NCBI GenBank assembly: GCA_012840075.1
Contig: DUMC01000014.1
Span: forward strand, 1 to 45,290
Length of the DNA stretch: 45,290 bases
Origin: Clostridiaceae bacterium
GTDB lineage: Bacteria > Bacillota > Clostridia > Acetivibrionales > DUMC01
Reading direction: 5' to 3'
Shown: positions 18,573 through 28,800 of the stretch, in pieces
Layout: each line of letters begins with the position of its first letter
Position numbering within the stretch: position 1 is the first letter of the stretch
Position numbers and translations under genes: made by a program
Notes under the pieces: model-generated
Databases searched by the model: none
What the model was told of the DNA's origin: nothing
What the model saw: the letters and a program-made list of their open reading frames with translations, nothing else

Positions 18573-19643
18573 ATGAGCCATAAAGAGAGAGTGTTGAAAA
18601 CTTTTAATCTTGAAAAAACAGATAGAGTAACTATAGGATATGAAGCAAATCCAGGAATACATATGGGGTTATCGAAAGCTTTGGGTATCAGCGACGGAAA
18701 TAAGGAACTTGTTTTGCAGGCTTTAGGAGTTGATTATCGGGGGGTATCAGCTCCATACATAGGTCTAATGCTTTTTAAGACTCTGCCGGGCAGGAGAACT
18801 GACCCGGTAGATGGTTATAATATGCGATGGGTGGAGCATGCATCAGGAGGATATTGGGATTTTTGTGATTTTCCTTTGGCTAATGCGGATGATGAAACAA
18901 TTGAGAATTTTCCTGTTCCGAATCCTGATCATTTCGATTATGAAGCAGTTGAGCAGCAATTATCCTTATACAAGGATTATGCAATTTATGTTGGAGGAGC
19001 GGGCGTCCCCGATGTTATTAATTCGACCGCCAGAATAATGGGTATGGAAGACACTCTGGTTAATTTAGCTATTGAACATGAACCTACTATTAATTTTATA
19101 AACAAGCGCATGAATATGAGACTTGATGTTCTTGAAAGAACACTTGACAAATATCGTGGCAGAATAGACTTTATGTGGCTTGGCGAAGATTTGGGAACCC
19201 AGCATAGACCGTTAATTAGCCCTGAAATGTACAGGAAGGTTTTAAAACCTATTCATAAACGTTTTGTTGACCTTGCAAAAACATATAACATTCCCGTTAT
19301 TATCCATTCATGCGGCAGTTCAAGTTGGGCTTATGAAGAATTTATAGAAATGGGGATAAAAGGTGTAGATTCTATACAACCTGAAGCTGCCAATATGAGT
19401 CCGAAATACCTGAAAGAACGTTTCGGAAGCAGGCTTTGTTTTCGCGGATGCATATCTACCGGTGGAGCACTTGCTTTTGGAACGATTGAAGATGTAAAGA
19501 AGGAAGTAAAAAACACTCTGGAAATAATGATGGATGGATATGGCTATCACTTTGCTCCTGCTCATGCAATTCAAGATAATACACCTGTAGAAAATGTTAT
19601 AGCAATGTATCAAAGTGTGTATGATTATGGGTTTTATAGATAA
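18573..19643 (+). CDS. Uroporphyrinogen decarboxylase-family protein (MtaA-like)
   Basis: This is a URO-D superfamily TIM-barrel protein of about 356 residues. The MSHKERVLKTF opening followed by EKTDRV is typical of the non-haem branch. IIHSCGSSSWAYEEF contains the HxC pair that binds zinc in MtaA/CmuA-type corrinoid methyltransferases. A real haem role is unlikely, since no haem genes are near. The start is uncertain: ATG 18573 (AAGGA 4 nt upstream), TTG 18546 (AAGGTG 5 nt upstream) and TTG 18504 are all in frame. It follows the ceramidase-like gene by less than 80 nt and probably acts in the same, unidentified pathway. No corrinoid protein is encoded in view. Confidence 0.85.
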   Translation: MSHKERVLKTFNLEKTDRVTIGYEANPGIHMGLSKALGISDGNKELVLQALGVDYRGVSAPYIGLMLFKTLPGRRTDPVDGYNMRWVEHASGGYWDFCDFPLANADDETIENFPVPNPDHFDYEAVEQQLSLYKDYAIYVGGAGVPDVINSTARIMGMEDTLVNLAIEHEPTINFINKRMNMRLDVLERTLDKYRGRIDFMWLGEDLGTQHRPLISPEMYRKVLKPIHKRFVDLAKTYNIPVIIHSCGSSSWAYEEFIEMGIKGVDSIQPEAANMSPKYLKERFGSRLCFRGCISTGGALAFGTIEDVKKEVKNTLEIMMDGYGYHFAPAHAIQDNTPVENVIAMYQSVYDYGFYR

Positions 19644-19961
19644 ATACTTTTTACTTTATGGTAAATAAAATATTTCTAATATAACTAGGATTAATAATAA
19701 ATGTTTGAAAAATGAAGGAGAGTGGAGAAGAGATCATTTAATGAGGGGACTAAATTTTTTATGGAAAATTCCGAAAAACACATTGTTGCGCTTTTTTTAT
19801 TTTATAAACTATTTTTATTAATGGGAGGTGAATAAAAAAGAGGACGTAAAGTGTAATACAATCGGATGTTAATGTAATGCAATTAAGTATAATCCAAGTA
19901 TTTTTAAGAATTTATTAAGTAAATTTCGACTAAATATTAATTGCAGAAGGGAAGATTACAA
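19644..19961. other. Intergenic region, nothing recognised
   Basis: This 318-nt gap lies before the SLH protein gene. A TATAAT at 19888-19893 has no good -35 partner. Short open frames near 19741 lack a well-placed binding site and look random. Confidence 0.4.
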
Positions 19962-21659
19962 ATGAAGAAGTTAGCAATACTATTTTTAATAACAGCTTTG
20001 GTTTTTGGAAGTGTGAATTTAATGCCTTATAAGGTAGAAGCAGAAGAAGCGGTAGAGGAGGCAGAAGGCATAGAAGCGCTATCTGACTATATTCCACCTG
20101 CTTCACTAATTACAGATATAAGCAATCATTGGGCAAAAGAGTATATTAGTGAGTTAATTAATTATGGCATATTGTCAGGTTATAGCGATAAAACATTTAA
20201 GCCTGATAATCAAATCACAAGAAGTGAATATCTGGCAGCTTTATTTAAAACAGTATGCATACTTGATGAAAGCATCGATTCAGAAGAATACAGTGCATAT
20301 ATGGGAAACTTATATTTTTATGGTTACCGCGCAGCAGAAAGGATAGAATTTTTAGAGAATTTTAAAAAAGCAAACTATGATGCTCCCTATAAGGATTTGG
20401 AAAATTACTGGGCTAAAAATATTGTTGCGTGGACAAAAAATTATGCTGATAAGAAAAATCCTGGTTTGTTTGAAAAAGTTTTTCCAGGTGAGAATTTTTA
20501 TCCTGATCAGCCTATTACAAGAGAAGAAGCAGCTGCAATAACAGTGGTTTTTGTAGCACCACCTGTTAGAAGTAAAAATATTCAATTTAAGGATATTGCA
20601 TCTGATTATAAATATATAGATGAAATTACTTATCTTGTTGATAACGAGATTATTAAAGGTCTCCCGGATGGTACATTCAGACCTAAGGAAAATATAACGA
20701 GAGCTGCTGCTGCAGTTATTATGACAAATGTTTTAAAAGATATTGCATATAACACGGACTTTTTTGCCAGTCCTGATAATTATATGACCTTTATTGGTTC
20801 TTCCAGTGATGGAGATTATATACCAACATTTATGTCTGAAGAACTTTATGAAAATCCACTTACAGAAGAAGATAAAAAATATGTTGCATATTTTAAAGGT
20901 TACACTATGGACCGCCAAATGATACAAGAGCTTATGGGTGGTTTTTATGAGCAGGATCTGGAAGATAAGGGTTTAGAGTACGGAACAGAAGAATATGAAA
21001 AGGCTGTTAAGCAACTAGAAGATGAAATTATAGCAAAGTATGAAAAAATGAAACGTGAGGAGATTCCTTATTATCACGGGGATGAAGACAGATTAAATGT
21101 TTTAAAGGAATTAGAGCAGCAAGATTATTGGAATAGAGCCGGATTATATTACTGGTTATATAGATATGACGAAAACAAGCCTATTGAGTACTTAGAAAAA
21201 GCTGAAGAAGCATATGATATAAATAGAAATGGAAAAGAGGACCTTTATTATTTATACAAAGCATTTGTAGATTACTATACATCTAAAGAGAAAGATAACG
21301 AAAAGGTAGTTGAGTATATACATAAAATGGAAAACCTTTTTGTGCCAGATGAATATGGAATTGAAAGAGTTGCTGTTGTTGACATTGAAAGGTTCTACCT
21401 TTTTGCAGCATATGACCTCGCACTAGTAGAGGAGTATTCGGAGGCATTAAACTATGTCGATAAATTTTTAGCTAAAATGCAACCTTATGAAAATATTATC
21501 CTGGAAAAAGGTTCGCTTATGTATTTGGCAGGACAAAAAGATGCGGCAATTGAATACTTAAAAGAAAACTTGGTTGCTCTTGAACATCAGGAGTATGTCG
21601 ATGAATATTTGAAAACCAAATTCATATGGACGATTAAAACAATGATGAGGCAAAAGTAA
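19962..21659 (+). CDS. S-layer homology protein with three SLH domains and TPR-like C-terminus
   Basis: This is a secreted cell-surface protein. The signal peptide covers about residues 1-27 (MKKLAILFLITALVFGSVNL). Three SLH domains follow: about 50-100 (SNHWAKEYISELINYGILSG, TFKPDNQITRSEYLAALF), about 125-185 (YPDQPITREEAAA) and about 205-260 (GLPDGTFRPKENITRAAAA). SLH triplets bind pyruvylated wall polysaccharide. The remaining 300 residues are helical and charged, with a TPR-like pattern, including YSEALNYVDKFL and AGQKDAAIEYLKENL. ATG 19962 is preferred, with AAGGGAAG upstream; a TTG at 19941 would only add residues before the signal peptide. It seems monocistronic. The partner of the helical domain is unknown. 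Confidence 0.92.
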   Translation: MKKLAILFLITALVFGSVNLMPYKVEAEEAVEEAEGIEALSDYIPPASLITDISNHWAKEYISELINYGILSGYSDKTFKPDNQITRSEYLAALFKTVCILDESIDSEEYSAYMGNLYFYGYRAAERIEFLENFKKANYDAPYKDLENYWAKNIVAWTKNYADKKNPGLFEKVFPGENFYPDQPITREEAAAITVVFVAPPVRSKNIQFKDIASDYKYIDEITYLVDNEIIKGLPDGTFRPKENITRAAAAVIMTNVLKDIAYNTDFFASPDNYMTFIGSSSDGDYIPTFMSEELYENPLTEEDKKYVAYFKGYTMDRQMIQELMGGFYEQDLEDKGLEYGTEEYEKAVKQLEDEIIAKYEKMKREEIPYYHGDEDRLNVLKELEQQDYWNRAGLYYWLYRYDENKPIEYLEKAEEAYDINRNGKEDLYYLYKAFVDYYTSKEKDNEKVVEYIHKMENLFVPDEYGIERVAVVDIERFYLFAAYDLALVEEYSEALNYVDKFLAKMQPYENIILEKGSLMYLAGQKDAAIEYLKENLVALEHQEYVDEYLKTKFIWTIKTMMRQK

Positions 21660-22101
21660 GATAAAACAAAAATGACTTAAATTAACATTCTATATAACGA
21701 ATAATTTGCTGTTAATATAACCTGTTGTGTTAGTTTATACATAAGAAAATACAACTATTGCACTTTAAAAAGGGTGTGATAGCTGTCATTTTTCCAGTAA
21801 ACTGGCGCAACAGGTTAATTTATATCTTTACTAGTCTCAAAACATTTTTTATTGTAATTTTATTAGGCTATTTTTCTATTTCACTATGTATACTTTAATA
21901 AACGTGAAATTAGGTAAATTTATTTCTTCTCTACATATAACTTGATAAAAGCACCTGGCAATATTACAATATAAGAAAGATTAATATAATAGGAGAACAG
22001 CAATTATATTTGTAAATATTCCAGCTTAGGTTATTGAAGTCTGAAACAAAAATCCTTTTTCCACTAAAATGTAAAGATATATAGAGGAGTATGTAAAAAA
22101 A
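21660..22101. other. Intergenic region upstream of the Wadjet locus
   Basis: It carries a spaced inverted repeat (listed separately). A 40-codon GTG-start frame at 21776-21898 would encode a hydrophobic peptide, but its binding site is badly placed. No clear terminator for the SLH gene and no consensus promoter were found. Confidence 0.4.
21718..21817. repeat. Spaced inverted repeat
   Basis: TAACCTGTTG (21718-21727) recurs inverted as CAACAGGTTA (21808-21817), an exact 10-bp match 80 bp apart. It could be a small RNA stem, the ends of a miniature element, or chance. Confidence 0.35.
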
Positions 22102-23253
22102 GTGAAAATAAATAATACGCAATATATAAATCAGATAAGAAAAAAACTGCTTGAATATGGTAAAGCAAGAATTACTGAAAAAGAGTTGAGACAGTATGCT
22201 CCTGTTACTGATTATGAAGATTATTATCATATTGTTATTGAACTTGTAGGAAACAACATAATTACACCTGTAAAAAACTCCGGTTTTAATGGTAGGAGGC
22301 CACCTCTTTATAAAAAATATAATATAATAAAACCTGAACACAATTATGATGATTTAATCCCGGAAATCCGCTTATTGAATGACAGACTGAACATTGAAGG
22401 TTATCTTGCAGACCCTGAAAAGTATAAGAAACATAAGCCATGGCTTTTGCCCTTGGATTATTTTCTCAAGTATCATTTTCAGAGTCTTGAAACACCATTA
22501 TCTATTAATGAAAGATCCTTTCAGATATTTAAAAAGGAAAAAGTCTTAAAAGAAGATAAAGAACTTGCAGCTGTCCTTAATTTTAATCCAGGATTAAAGG
22601 AAATTTTAAATTACTATCAAACACCGGAGCCCTTTTTTTTGCATGATATTACCAACTACCGTATTAGATATGACGCAAAAGGCAATAATGGTAATTGTGA
22701 ACAACAGCGTCAACAATATGAGCAAAAGCTTCAGCAACATGACCAACAGCTTAACATTCTAATTATTGAAAACAAGGATACTTGGTATACTTTAAAAAAT
22801 ATTATGTCACACAATTTAAATTGTTTAGCCGGGATTAAATTTGACAGCTTAATTTATGGAGAAGGCAAGAAAATTGCAAGAAAGATGGATTCCTTGACTG
22901 AATTTGACAAAAGTTTTTTTAATGGAGTAAAAACAACTTACTACTATTTTGGAGACCTTGATTATGAAGGAATCAGCATATTTTATGATTTACTTAATGT
23001 GAATTCGATGTTGAGTATTAAACTGATGAAAACCCTATATACTGCCATGCTGGATGCTTCAAAAGATATAATTGAGGAGCTGCCTATTACAAAAGATAAA
23101 CAGGTGAAAAAAGCTGAGCTGTTGGAATGGTTTGTTTCATTTTTTAATGATGAGCACCAGGAAATTATAAAAAACATATTGGAATCTGACAGGTATATAC
23201 CCCAGGAGATACTTAATAACGTGAATTTCAGAGAATTATTGAAAGTTGGCTGA
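22102..23253 (+). CDS. jetD: Wadjet system protein JetD (TOPRIM nuclease subunit)
   Basis: This is the predicted nuclease subunit of a Wadjet system, which cleaves circular plasmid DNA after the SMC complex has extruded it. The C-terminal half has a DUF2220/TOPRIM layout. The catalytic glutamate is E223 (LIIENKDTW), and the DxD pair is D285/D287 in YYFGDLDYEGISIF. The N-terminal part is helical and probably contacts DNA. A glutamine-rich linker (about residues 197-218) precedes the TOPRIM fold and is odd for the family. It starts at GTG with GAGGAG 12 nt upstream. It lies ahead of jetA by 190 nt, whereas type I loci are known with jetD last. Confidence 0.88.
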   Translation: MKINNTQYINQIRKKLLEYGKARITEKELRQYAPVTDYEDYYHIVIELVGNNIITPVKNSGFNGRRPPLYKKYNIIKPEHNYDDLIPEIRLLNDRLNIEGYLADPEKYKKHKPWLLPLDYFLKYHFQSLETPLSINERSFQIFKKEKVLKEDKELAAVLNFNPGLKEILNYYQTPEPFFLHDITNYRIRYDAKGNNGNCEQQRQQYEQKLQQHDQQLNILIIENKDTWYTLKNIMSHNLNCLAGIKFDSLIYGEGKKIARKMDSLTEFDKSFFNGVKTTYYYFGDLDYEGISIFYDLLNVNSMLSIKLMKTLYTAMLDASKDIIEELPITKDKQVKKAELLEWFVSFFNDEHQEIIKNILESDRYIPQEILNNVNFRELLKVG

Positions 23254-23443
23254 GCTCCGGATAGATCAGGTTGGGAGAATAGTATATGGGACAGGTTTAA
23301 ACAGATTCAAGCTTGTCCAAAAATGATTCAAGATTAACCAGATGCAATATTTACTGCTGCCCTTTAGTACAACTTGTGAATAAGTAAATGATTTAGACCT
23401 TACACTGTATAGAAAGTCAGACCCCTTTTAAGGAGGAAATAAG

Positions 23444-25075
23444 ATGTTTGAGTTTCTTGATAATTTTAAAAAAAGGATGGAGTGGGTGGGTATTGCCAAT
23501 TCCATTATTAATAGAAAAGGAAAAAATACTGCACTTGAAAATCTTTTTGAGGAAAATGAACTGACCAACATCATAGTATCTGTTTTTTTATTTATCATGG
23601 AAAAGACCCTTGAAGAAAATAATGAGTGCGAAATGTATCATATAGAGAATTTCCTTGATGATTTGCTTAGATTTTACTATTCAAAGAATTTTACAAGGCA
23701 GCAGATTAAAGATATTGCCGGATATATTGTTAAGGATATTTTACAAAATAACGGTGTCAGATATACTTATCCTGTAATGAATTATGAAACCAAGAGGATG
23801 GATGAAATTACCATAAGGCTTATTGCTGATAAAATTGTTTATGAGAATAACGAACGTAAAATTGTATATATGCTTACCAATCAGGGGTATGAGTTCCTGT
23901 TCAGAATGAGAGAAATAGACGAAGAAATACAATTAACCATTGAGCAGTTAAAGCTGAAAGAATATATAAAAAGAAAGAAGTTTTCCAGCGCAGTAAGACA
24001 AAGCGTTGAACTGATAAGCTTTGTACGCCAGAAGAAGAAAGATATAGAAAATTTCATACTATCCATTAAGCAAAACATATATAATGTGGATGTTGAACAA
24101 TACGAGGCATTAATAAAAAGTACATATGCTATGTTAGCTGAAGAATATGAAACCATGGAAGAAATACAGAAAATGATAACCATGGCTGAAGAAAAAATCA
24201 AAGAAGAGTTTCATATGAGCGAAAACTTTGAACAAAGGCTTGCTAAAGCAAAAGCAGAGATTGCTGAAATTCACAATAATATAGGCATTGTTATAACCGA
24301 ACAAAGGGATTTGATTCTGAACAGGTTTAATTTGACGGACTTATATATAGATACAATAAAAAAGTCCTTTGAATTCAGTTTCGAAAAGAGGTATGATTTT
24401 GAAGAAACTATACTTTTTAACCTTGAAAGATATAACAATGTCCTGGATAAATGCTTGAGTTTGCTAAAACCTCTGTTCATGCCCGGCAAAAAGAAAGTGC
24501 TTGGAATTTGTGATATATATGAGCCTCAGACTATTTTCAAAGAGGTGCAGAGCCAGGATAACCTTGTTATTAACATCGATGAATATGACGATTCTGCAGA
24601 AAAGGCAAGAATAAGGGAAATAAGTAACAGGTATGTTGATATTGTGGCACTGATAATTACGGAAGCAATTAAGGAAGGTGAAATTTCTCTAAGCCGTATT
24701 TTGGAATATGTCAGGGACAGGGATGTGGAATTGTACCACAGGATTACGGAAGACAGGTGCATATTTTTAGTTGCTCTTAAGTTATATGATATTGGCAGGA
24801 TACCTGTAGAGGATTTTTATCAGAGCGGAAAACGTGTTCTGCTTAGGCCTTCGGAAGAGTTTAATATTGAGTATTGCCTTGTTGGGATTAAGGATATGAT
24901 TGATAAAATTGATACTGTAAAGGAGCTAATAGTGGAGAAATCCGGTAATGAAATTGAATTATCTCTTGAAAAAACAGAAAAAATGGAGAAAGCAGAAGAA
25001 ATGAAGCAAACTGAAGAAATAAAAATAATTGAAACTATTCGTATGACAGATGTGATTTTTAAGGTGGTGAGATAA
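23444..25075 (+). CDS. jetA: Wadjet system protein JetA (DUF5716-like, kleisin-type)
   Basis: This 543-residue protein is placed and shaped like JetA, the kleisin-like subunit of Wadjet complexes that bridges the SMC heads. It is mostly helical, with long charged helices between about residues 150 and 290. Winged-helix-like segments may lie at both ends. The C-terminus has a Lys/Glu/Met-rich low-complexity stretch (EKTEKMEKAEEMKQTEE). It appears to belong to the DUF5716 family rather than DUF3375, which marks type I JetA; a profile search would settle this. AAGGAGG precedes the ATG. Its stop overlaps the jetB start by one base, showing tight translational coupling. Confidence 0.82.
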   Translation: MFEFLDNFKKRMEWVGIANSIINRKGKNTALENLFEENELTNIIVSVFLFIMEKTLEENNECEMYHIENFLDDLLRFYYSKNFTRQQIKDIAGYIVKDILQNNGVRYTYPVMNYETKRMDEITIRLIADKIVYENNERKIVYMLTNQGYEFLFRMREIDEEIQLTIEQLKLKEYIKRKKFSSAVRQSVELISFVRQKKKDIENFILSIKQNIYNVDVEQYEALIKSTYAMLAEEYETMEEIQKMITMAEEKIKEEFHMSENFEQRLAKAKAEIAEIHNNIGIVITEQRDLILNRFNLTDLYIDTIKKSFEFSFEKRYDFEETILFNLERYNNVLDKCLSLLKPLFMPGKKKVLGICDIYEPQTIFKEVQSQDNLVINIDEYDDSAEKARIREISNRYVDIVALIITEAIKEGEISLSRILEYVRDRDVELYHRITEDRCIFLVALKLYDIGRIPVEDFYQSGKRVLLRPSEEFNIEYCLVGIKDMIDKIDTVKELIVEKSGNEIELSLEKTEKMEKAEEMKQTEEIKIIETIRMTDVIFKVVR

Positions 25076-25803
25076 TGGAGCTAATGGAAAAAATAGAGAC
25101 GACGGAGTTAATGGAACATGTAAAGTCTGCCGTAAAAATATTCAAGCTGCTGATTAGCAATGGAGAATTAAACAAGAGGGAATATGCCTTTTTGTATAGT
25201 GAATATCTTGAAACTGAAGTGCAGGAAGTATTGTCAATTTTCGAAGAGGAATTCGAATGTAAGATTTTAAACTTTGAAGATACCCTCTATCTGGTACCCA
25301 ATATCAGCAGCCAGATAATAGGAATTCAACCGGGTGAACTGAGGCGTTATTTCGGAAGCAGTGCGACAAACAAGGACGTATATTTAGGATATTATATAAT
25401 GATGTTTATATTTTACCAATTCTACAGCGGAAAAAATAAGGATCCCAAGAAGACGGATTTTATACAGATAAACCATTTAATTGATCAGCTTGATGAAAGG
25501 TTTGAAAGGCTTAGAAAGATGAGCAGGGAAGAAATTGAGCATCTTGAGGAAGTATACTCCGTTAATCTCGCTTCATGCATTGATATATGGATGAATCTTT
25601 TGGTAGATCACGAGTCCAGGAGAAAAACAAAAGTGAAAATAATCGAGAGTGTTGTAAAGATATTGGAAGAAAATAATCTGGCATATATAGTGGAAAATCA
25701 GATACGTACTACAAAGAAACTGGATATATTGATGCGGCAGTACTATTTGAACGCGGAAAGAGTAGCGCAAATTAATGAAGCTTTTGAAAGGGGGGATTTG
25801 TAA
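25075..25803 (+). CDS. jetB: Wadjet system protein JetB (KITE-type subunit, DUF6063-like)
   Basis: This 242-residue protein lies between jetA and jetC and fits JetB, the MukE/ScpB-like KITE subunit that binds the kleisin in SMC complexes. It is helical with probable tandem winged helices (LISNGELNKREYAFLYSEYL near the start, and an IVENQIRTTKKLDILMRQYY segment near the end). It resembles the DUF6063 family by eye. Its ATG overlaps the jetA stop codon (TAATG), and jetC starts directly after its own stop, so the three genes form one translational unit. The position is strong evidence; the sequence alone would be weak. Confidence 0.82.
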   Translation: MELMEKIETTELMEHVKSAVKIFKLLISNGELNKREYAFLYSEYLETEVQEVLSIFEEEFECKILNFEDTLYLVPNISSQIIGIQPGELRRYFGSSATNKDVYLGYYIMMFIFYQFYSGKNKDPKKTDFIQINHLIDQLDERFERLRKMSREEIEHLEEVYSVNLASCIDIWMNLLVDHESRRKTKVKIIESVVKILEENNLAYIVENQIRTTKKLDILMRQYYLNAERVAQINEAFERGDL

Positions 25804-28800
25804 GTGCCTAAAATAAACAGGGTTAGAATAGTTAATTTTTCATACAACAATAATAACCGCCATATTATAGATGAGTGTTTTGATTTTTATGGTGGAGAAA
25901 ATGCTTTATTGAGCCTTGTCAACGGCGGAGGAAAATCAGTCCTCGTTCAAGCCATGCTGCAGCCGATTTTGCCAAAAGTATCGTTGCTGGGCAGAAAATT
26001 TCGGGATTTCTTCATCGGTAAAAAAACTCCCTCATATATCATGATTGAATGGAAACTGGATGATAATGCAGGTTATCTCTTGACAGGCATTGCAGTAGCA
26101 GCTAGGACAAGCTCTTCCGTAGATGAAGAAGATGAGAACACAGATATTAGATATTTTACCTTCATACATCAATATGATCGAGGTAACGAATTTGATATTA
26201 AGCACATGCCGGTTGCTGAACAAGTCAGTAACAGTGTGAGGATCGCTTCATTTCAGGAGTTTAAGAAACTTTTGCAAAAGGAATCGAATAAAAATCAAAA
26301 GGATTTATTTGTTTTTGACGCAACCCGTGAAGAACAGAGCCAGTATGAAAGGAAGCTGGAGAGTTACGGTATATCAAGAGATGAGTGGAAAGAGCTCATT
26401 GTGAGTATAAATGAAGCAGAGCATGGAGTATCCGAAGTTTTTTCAGAATGTAAAACTTCCAGGAAAGTTATGGAGCAGTGGATTATAAAGTATATTGAAA
26501 AAGTATTGAATAAGTCATCGGATGCTGAAATGACAGACCACAAAAAGCTTGAAATAATGATGGCTCAGGTAGCCCAATCCTTGGTGGATAATGAAAAACA
26601 TATAAGAGAGTACAGAGCAATAGAAGCATTGAGTAAGGATCTTGAAAGTCTTTACAATGATGCTAAGACTGTTCTTACCAATCTTGATAATGAGGACAAG
26701 TTAAAAAAAGAAATTGCTGAAGGATACTATGTTTTAAGGAATGAGGAGCAGAGACTGGAACAGGAACTTTCAGATCTTGAAAGACGATTAAAGGAACTTG
26801 ATAATGAATTAAAATCCATTGATCTCGAAGAGAAATCGCAGGAAATATATAAATATACCGAAGAAATAGAAGTGATAGGCGGTAAGCAAAAGGAATTAAG
26901 TGATAGCCTAGAAAATCAAAAAGTGATTCTGGATGATAAAAAGTACAAATTGAATTTGCAAAAAGCTGCCGAAAAATACACAAGGAGACAGGAGAAAGAA
27001 AGAACCATGGCTCAGCTCAGGCAGCGTCTTGAAAATGCATCCAAGGACCAGGAAGCTCTGCTTAAGAGTTTAAATCGGGTTAAGTATTTCCTGAAAATTG
27101 CATATGATGCTGAGATTGCGAGCATCAGAAAGGAAATTGAGGATGGGAATAAAAATTTAAATAATATTTTAAGCCAGATTAATAAAAACAAGCTTAAAGT
27201 ACAGGAATGCCAGAAACAAATTGTAAAACTAAATAAGGAATTAGGTGGAATTGAAAGAGAAATTAGAAGCTTTGAAAAAGAAGAACCTGAAATACTAAAG
27301 GCGATAAATATTAGAATATACCGCAATCCTTTGATTAAGGAGCTGGATCAACAGGAAGTTGCAAAAGTTAAAGGACAATTGCAAAAGGAAAAGCAAGAGA
27401 CGGAGAATTTGTTGAATGAAAAGAGGAATGAGGAAGGTAAGCTAAAAGAGGTTCTGAGCACTCTGCAGCATAGAAAAGAAGAGCTTAATAAAAAGCATAC
27501 TGAACTGAAAATTGAAGAAACGGAAATTCTCAACAGGATAAAAAGATTTCGGAATGAAAAACAGACAGTTCTTGATGCTCTGAAGAGGCTGAATATCAAT
27601 CCTGAATATTTATACGATCAGTTATATCTATTGAAATCTGCCAGGGAATATTTGAATGACTGGACGAATAAAGAGTACAACATAAAGATGGAAATAAGCG
27701 AACTGGAAAGACAGATTTATGGTATAGAAAAAGGCGTAAGCTACCTTCCGGCAAGTTTCTTATCCCTTCTGCAGGAAAGTAATCTTTCCTGCTATACCGG
27801 TGAGCAATATTTAAGGGATATTGATGAAGAAACTAAGAAAAAATTGATAGAAAGAAATCCTTTACTGCCTTATGCTATTATAGCGACTGAAAAAGAAATT
27901 ACTTTAATAGAGCAGCTTGTGTCTGATATGGAATTAAGCCAGGTCATACCTGTTATAAGCTATAATCGCAGGGACCGGGAGATAGACTTGGGAAAGCTGG
28001 ATATGCATTTTATATCATCTCCTAAAAATATAAATTTGTCCAATGAGGATGTTAGCAATCTAATCAGAGAGCTGATTGAAAAGAAGGAGCGTAAAATAGC
28101 TGAACTTGAAGAAGCTAAAAAGGTTATTGAAAGGGTAAATCACGATTATCAGATAATCACCGGCTTTAAATGGACGCAAAAAGAAGAGGAAAATCTTGAG
28201 AATGAACTGAAAGCTAAAAAGCATGAAATTAAAATGAATCAACAGAATATGGAAGACTGTGTTCAGCAAATTAATAATATAAACATGCAATTGGAAGAGT
28301 TAACAGCAGAAGTAGAGGGCTTAAAGGCTGAGCTTCCCTGGAAGGAAAAAAGGATAAGAGACTTTGAAAGCTATCTGGTAAGAGATGTTGCATATATGGA
28401 AAATCTTCGTCTATACAGCCGGATTGATGGCCAAATAAATAATTTAACTATCACAAGAAAGAAATATGAGGATGAAATTTCAAGATTAGAAGTAGAAGCA
28501 GCGGGATTAAAGGAACAGATTGGCGATAAAAGCAGAAATTTGAGAGATATTGAAAACAAATTGAAAGAAGTAGCAGATGCCAGGGAGACAGAGATTGATA
28601 TATCGGATGATAAGGAAGATAAGGAAACAGAACCTGGCTTGGGTGATCTACATTCAGGTAAGCATGAAATTGACGATTTGAGAGGTAAAAGCATTGCAGA
28701 ACTTGAGGGAAAACTGGAAGCGTACAAAAAACAGCAAAGTAATGAAGTTTCTGATTTGACCGAGCAGATCAATAGGTTGATAAAGGACATTCGGGATATT

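Noticed and set aside
18573-19643. Uroporphyrinogen decarboxylase (hemE)
   Set aside because: The HxC motif and lack of haem genes fit the methyltransferase-like branch better.
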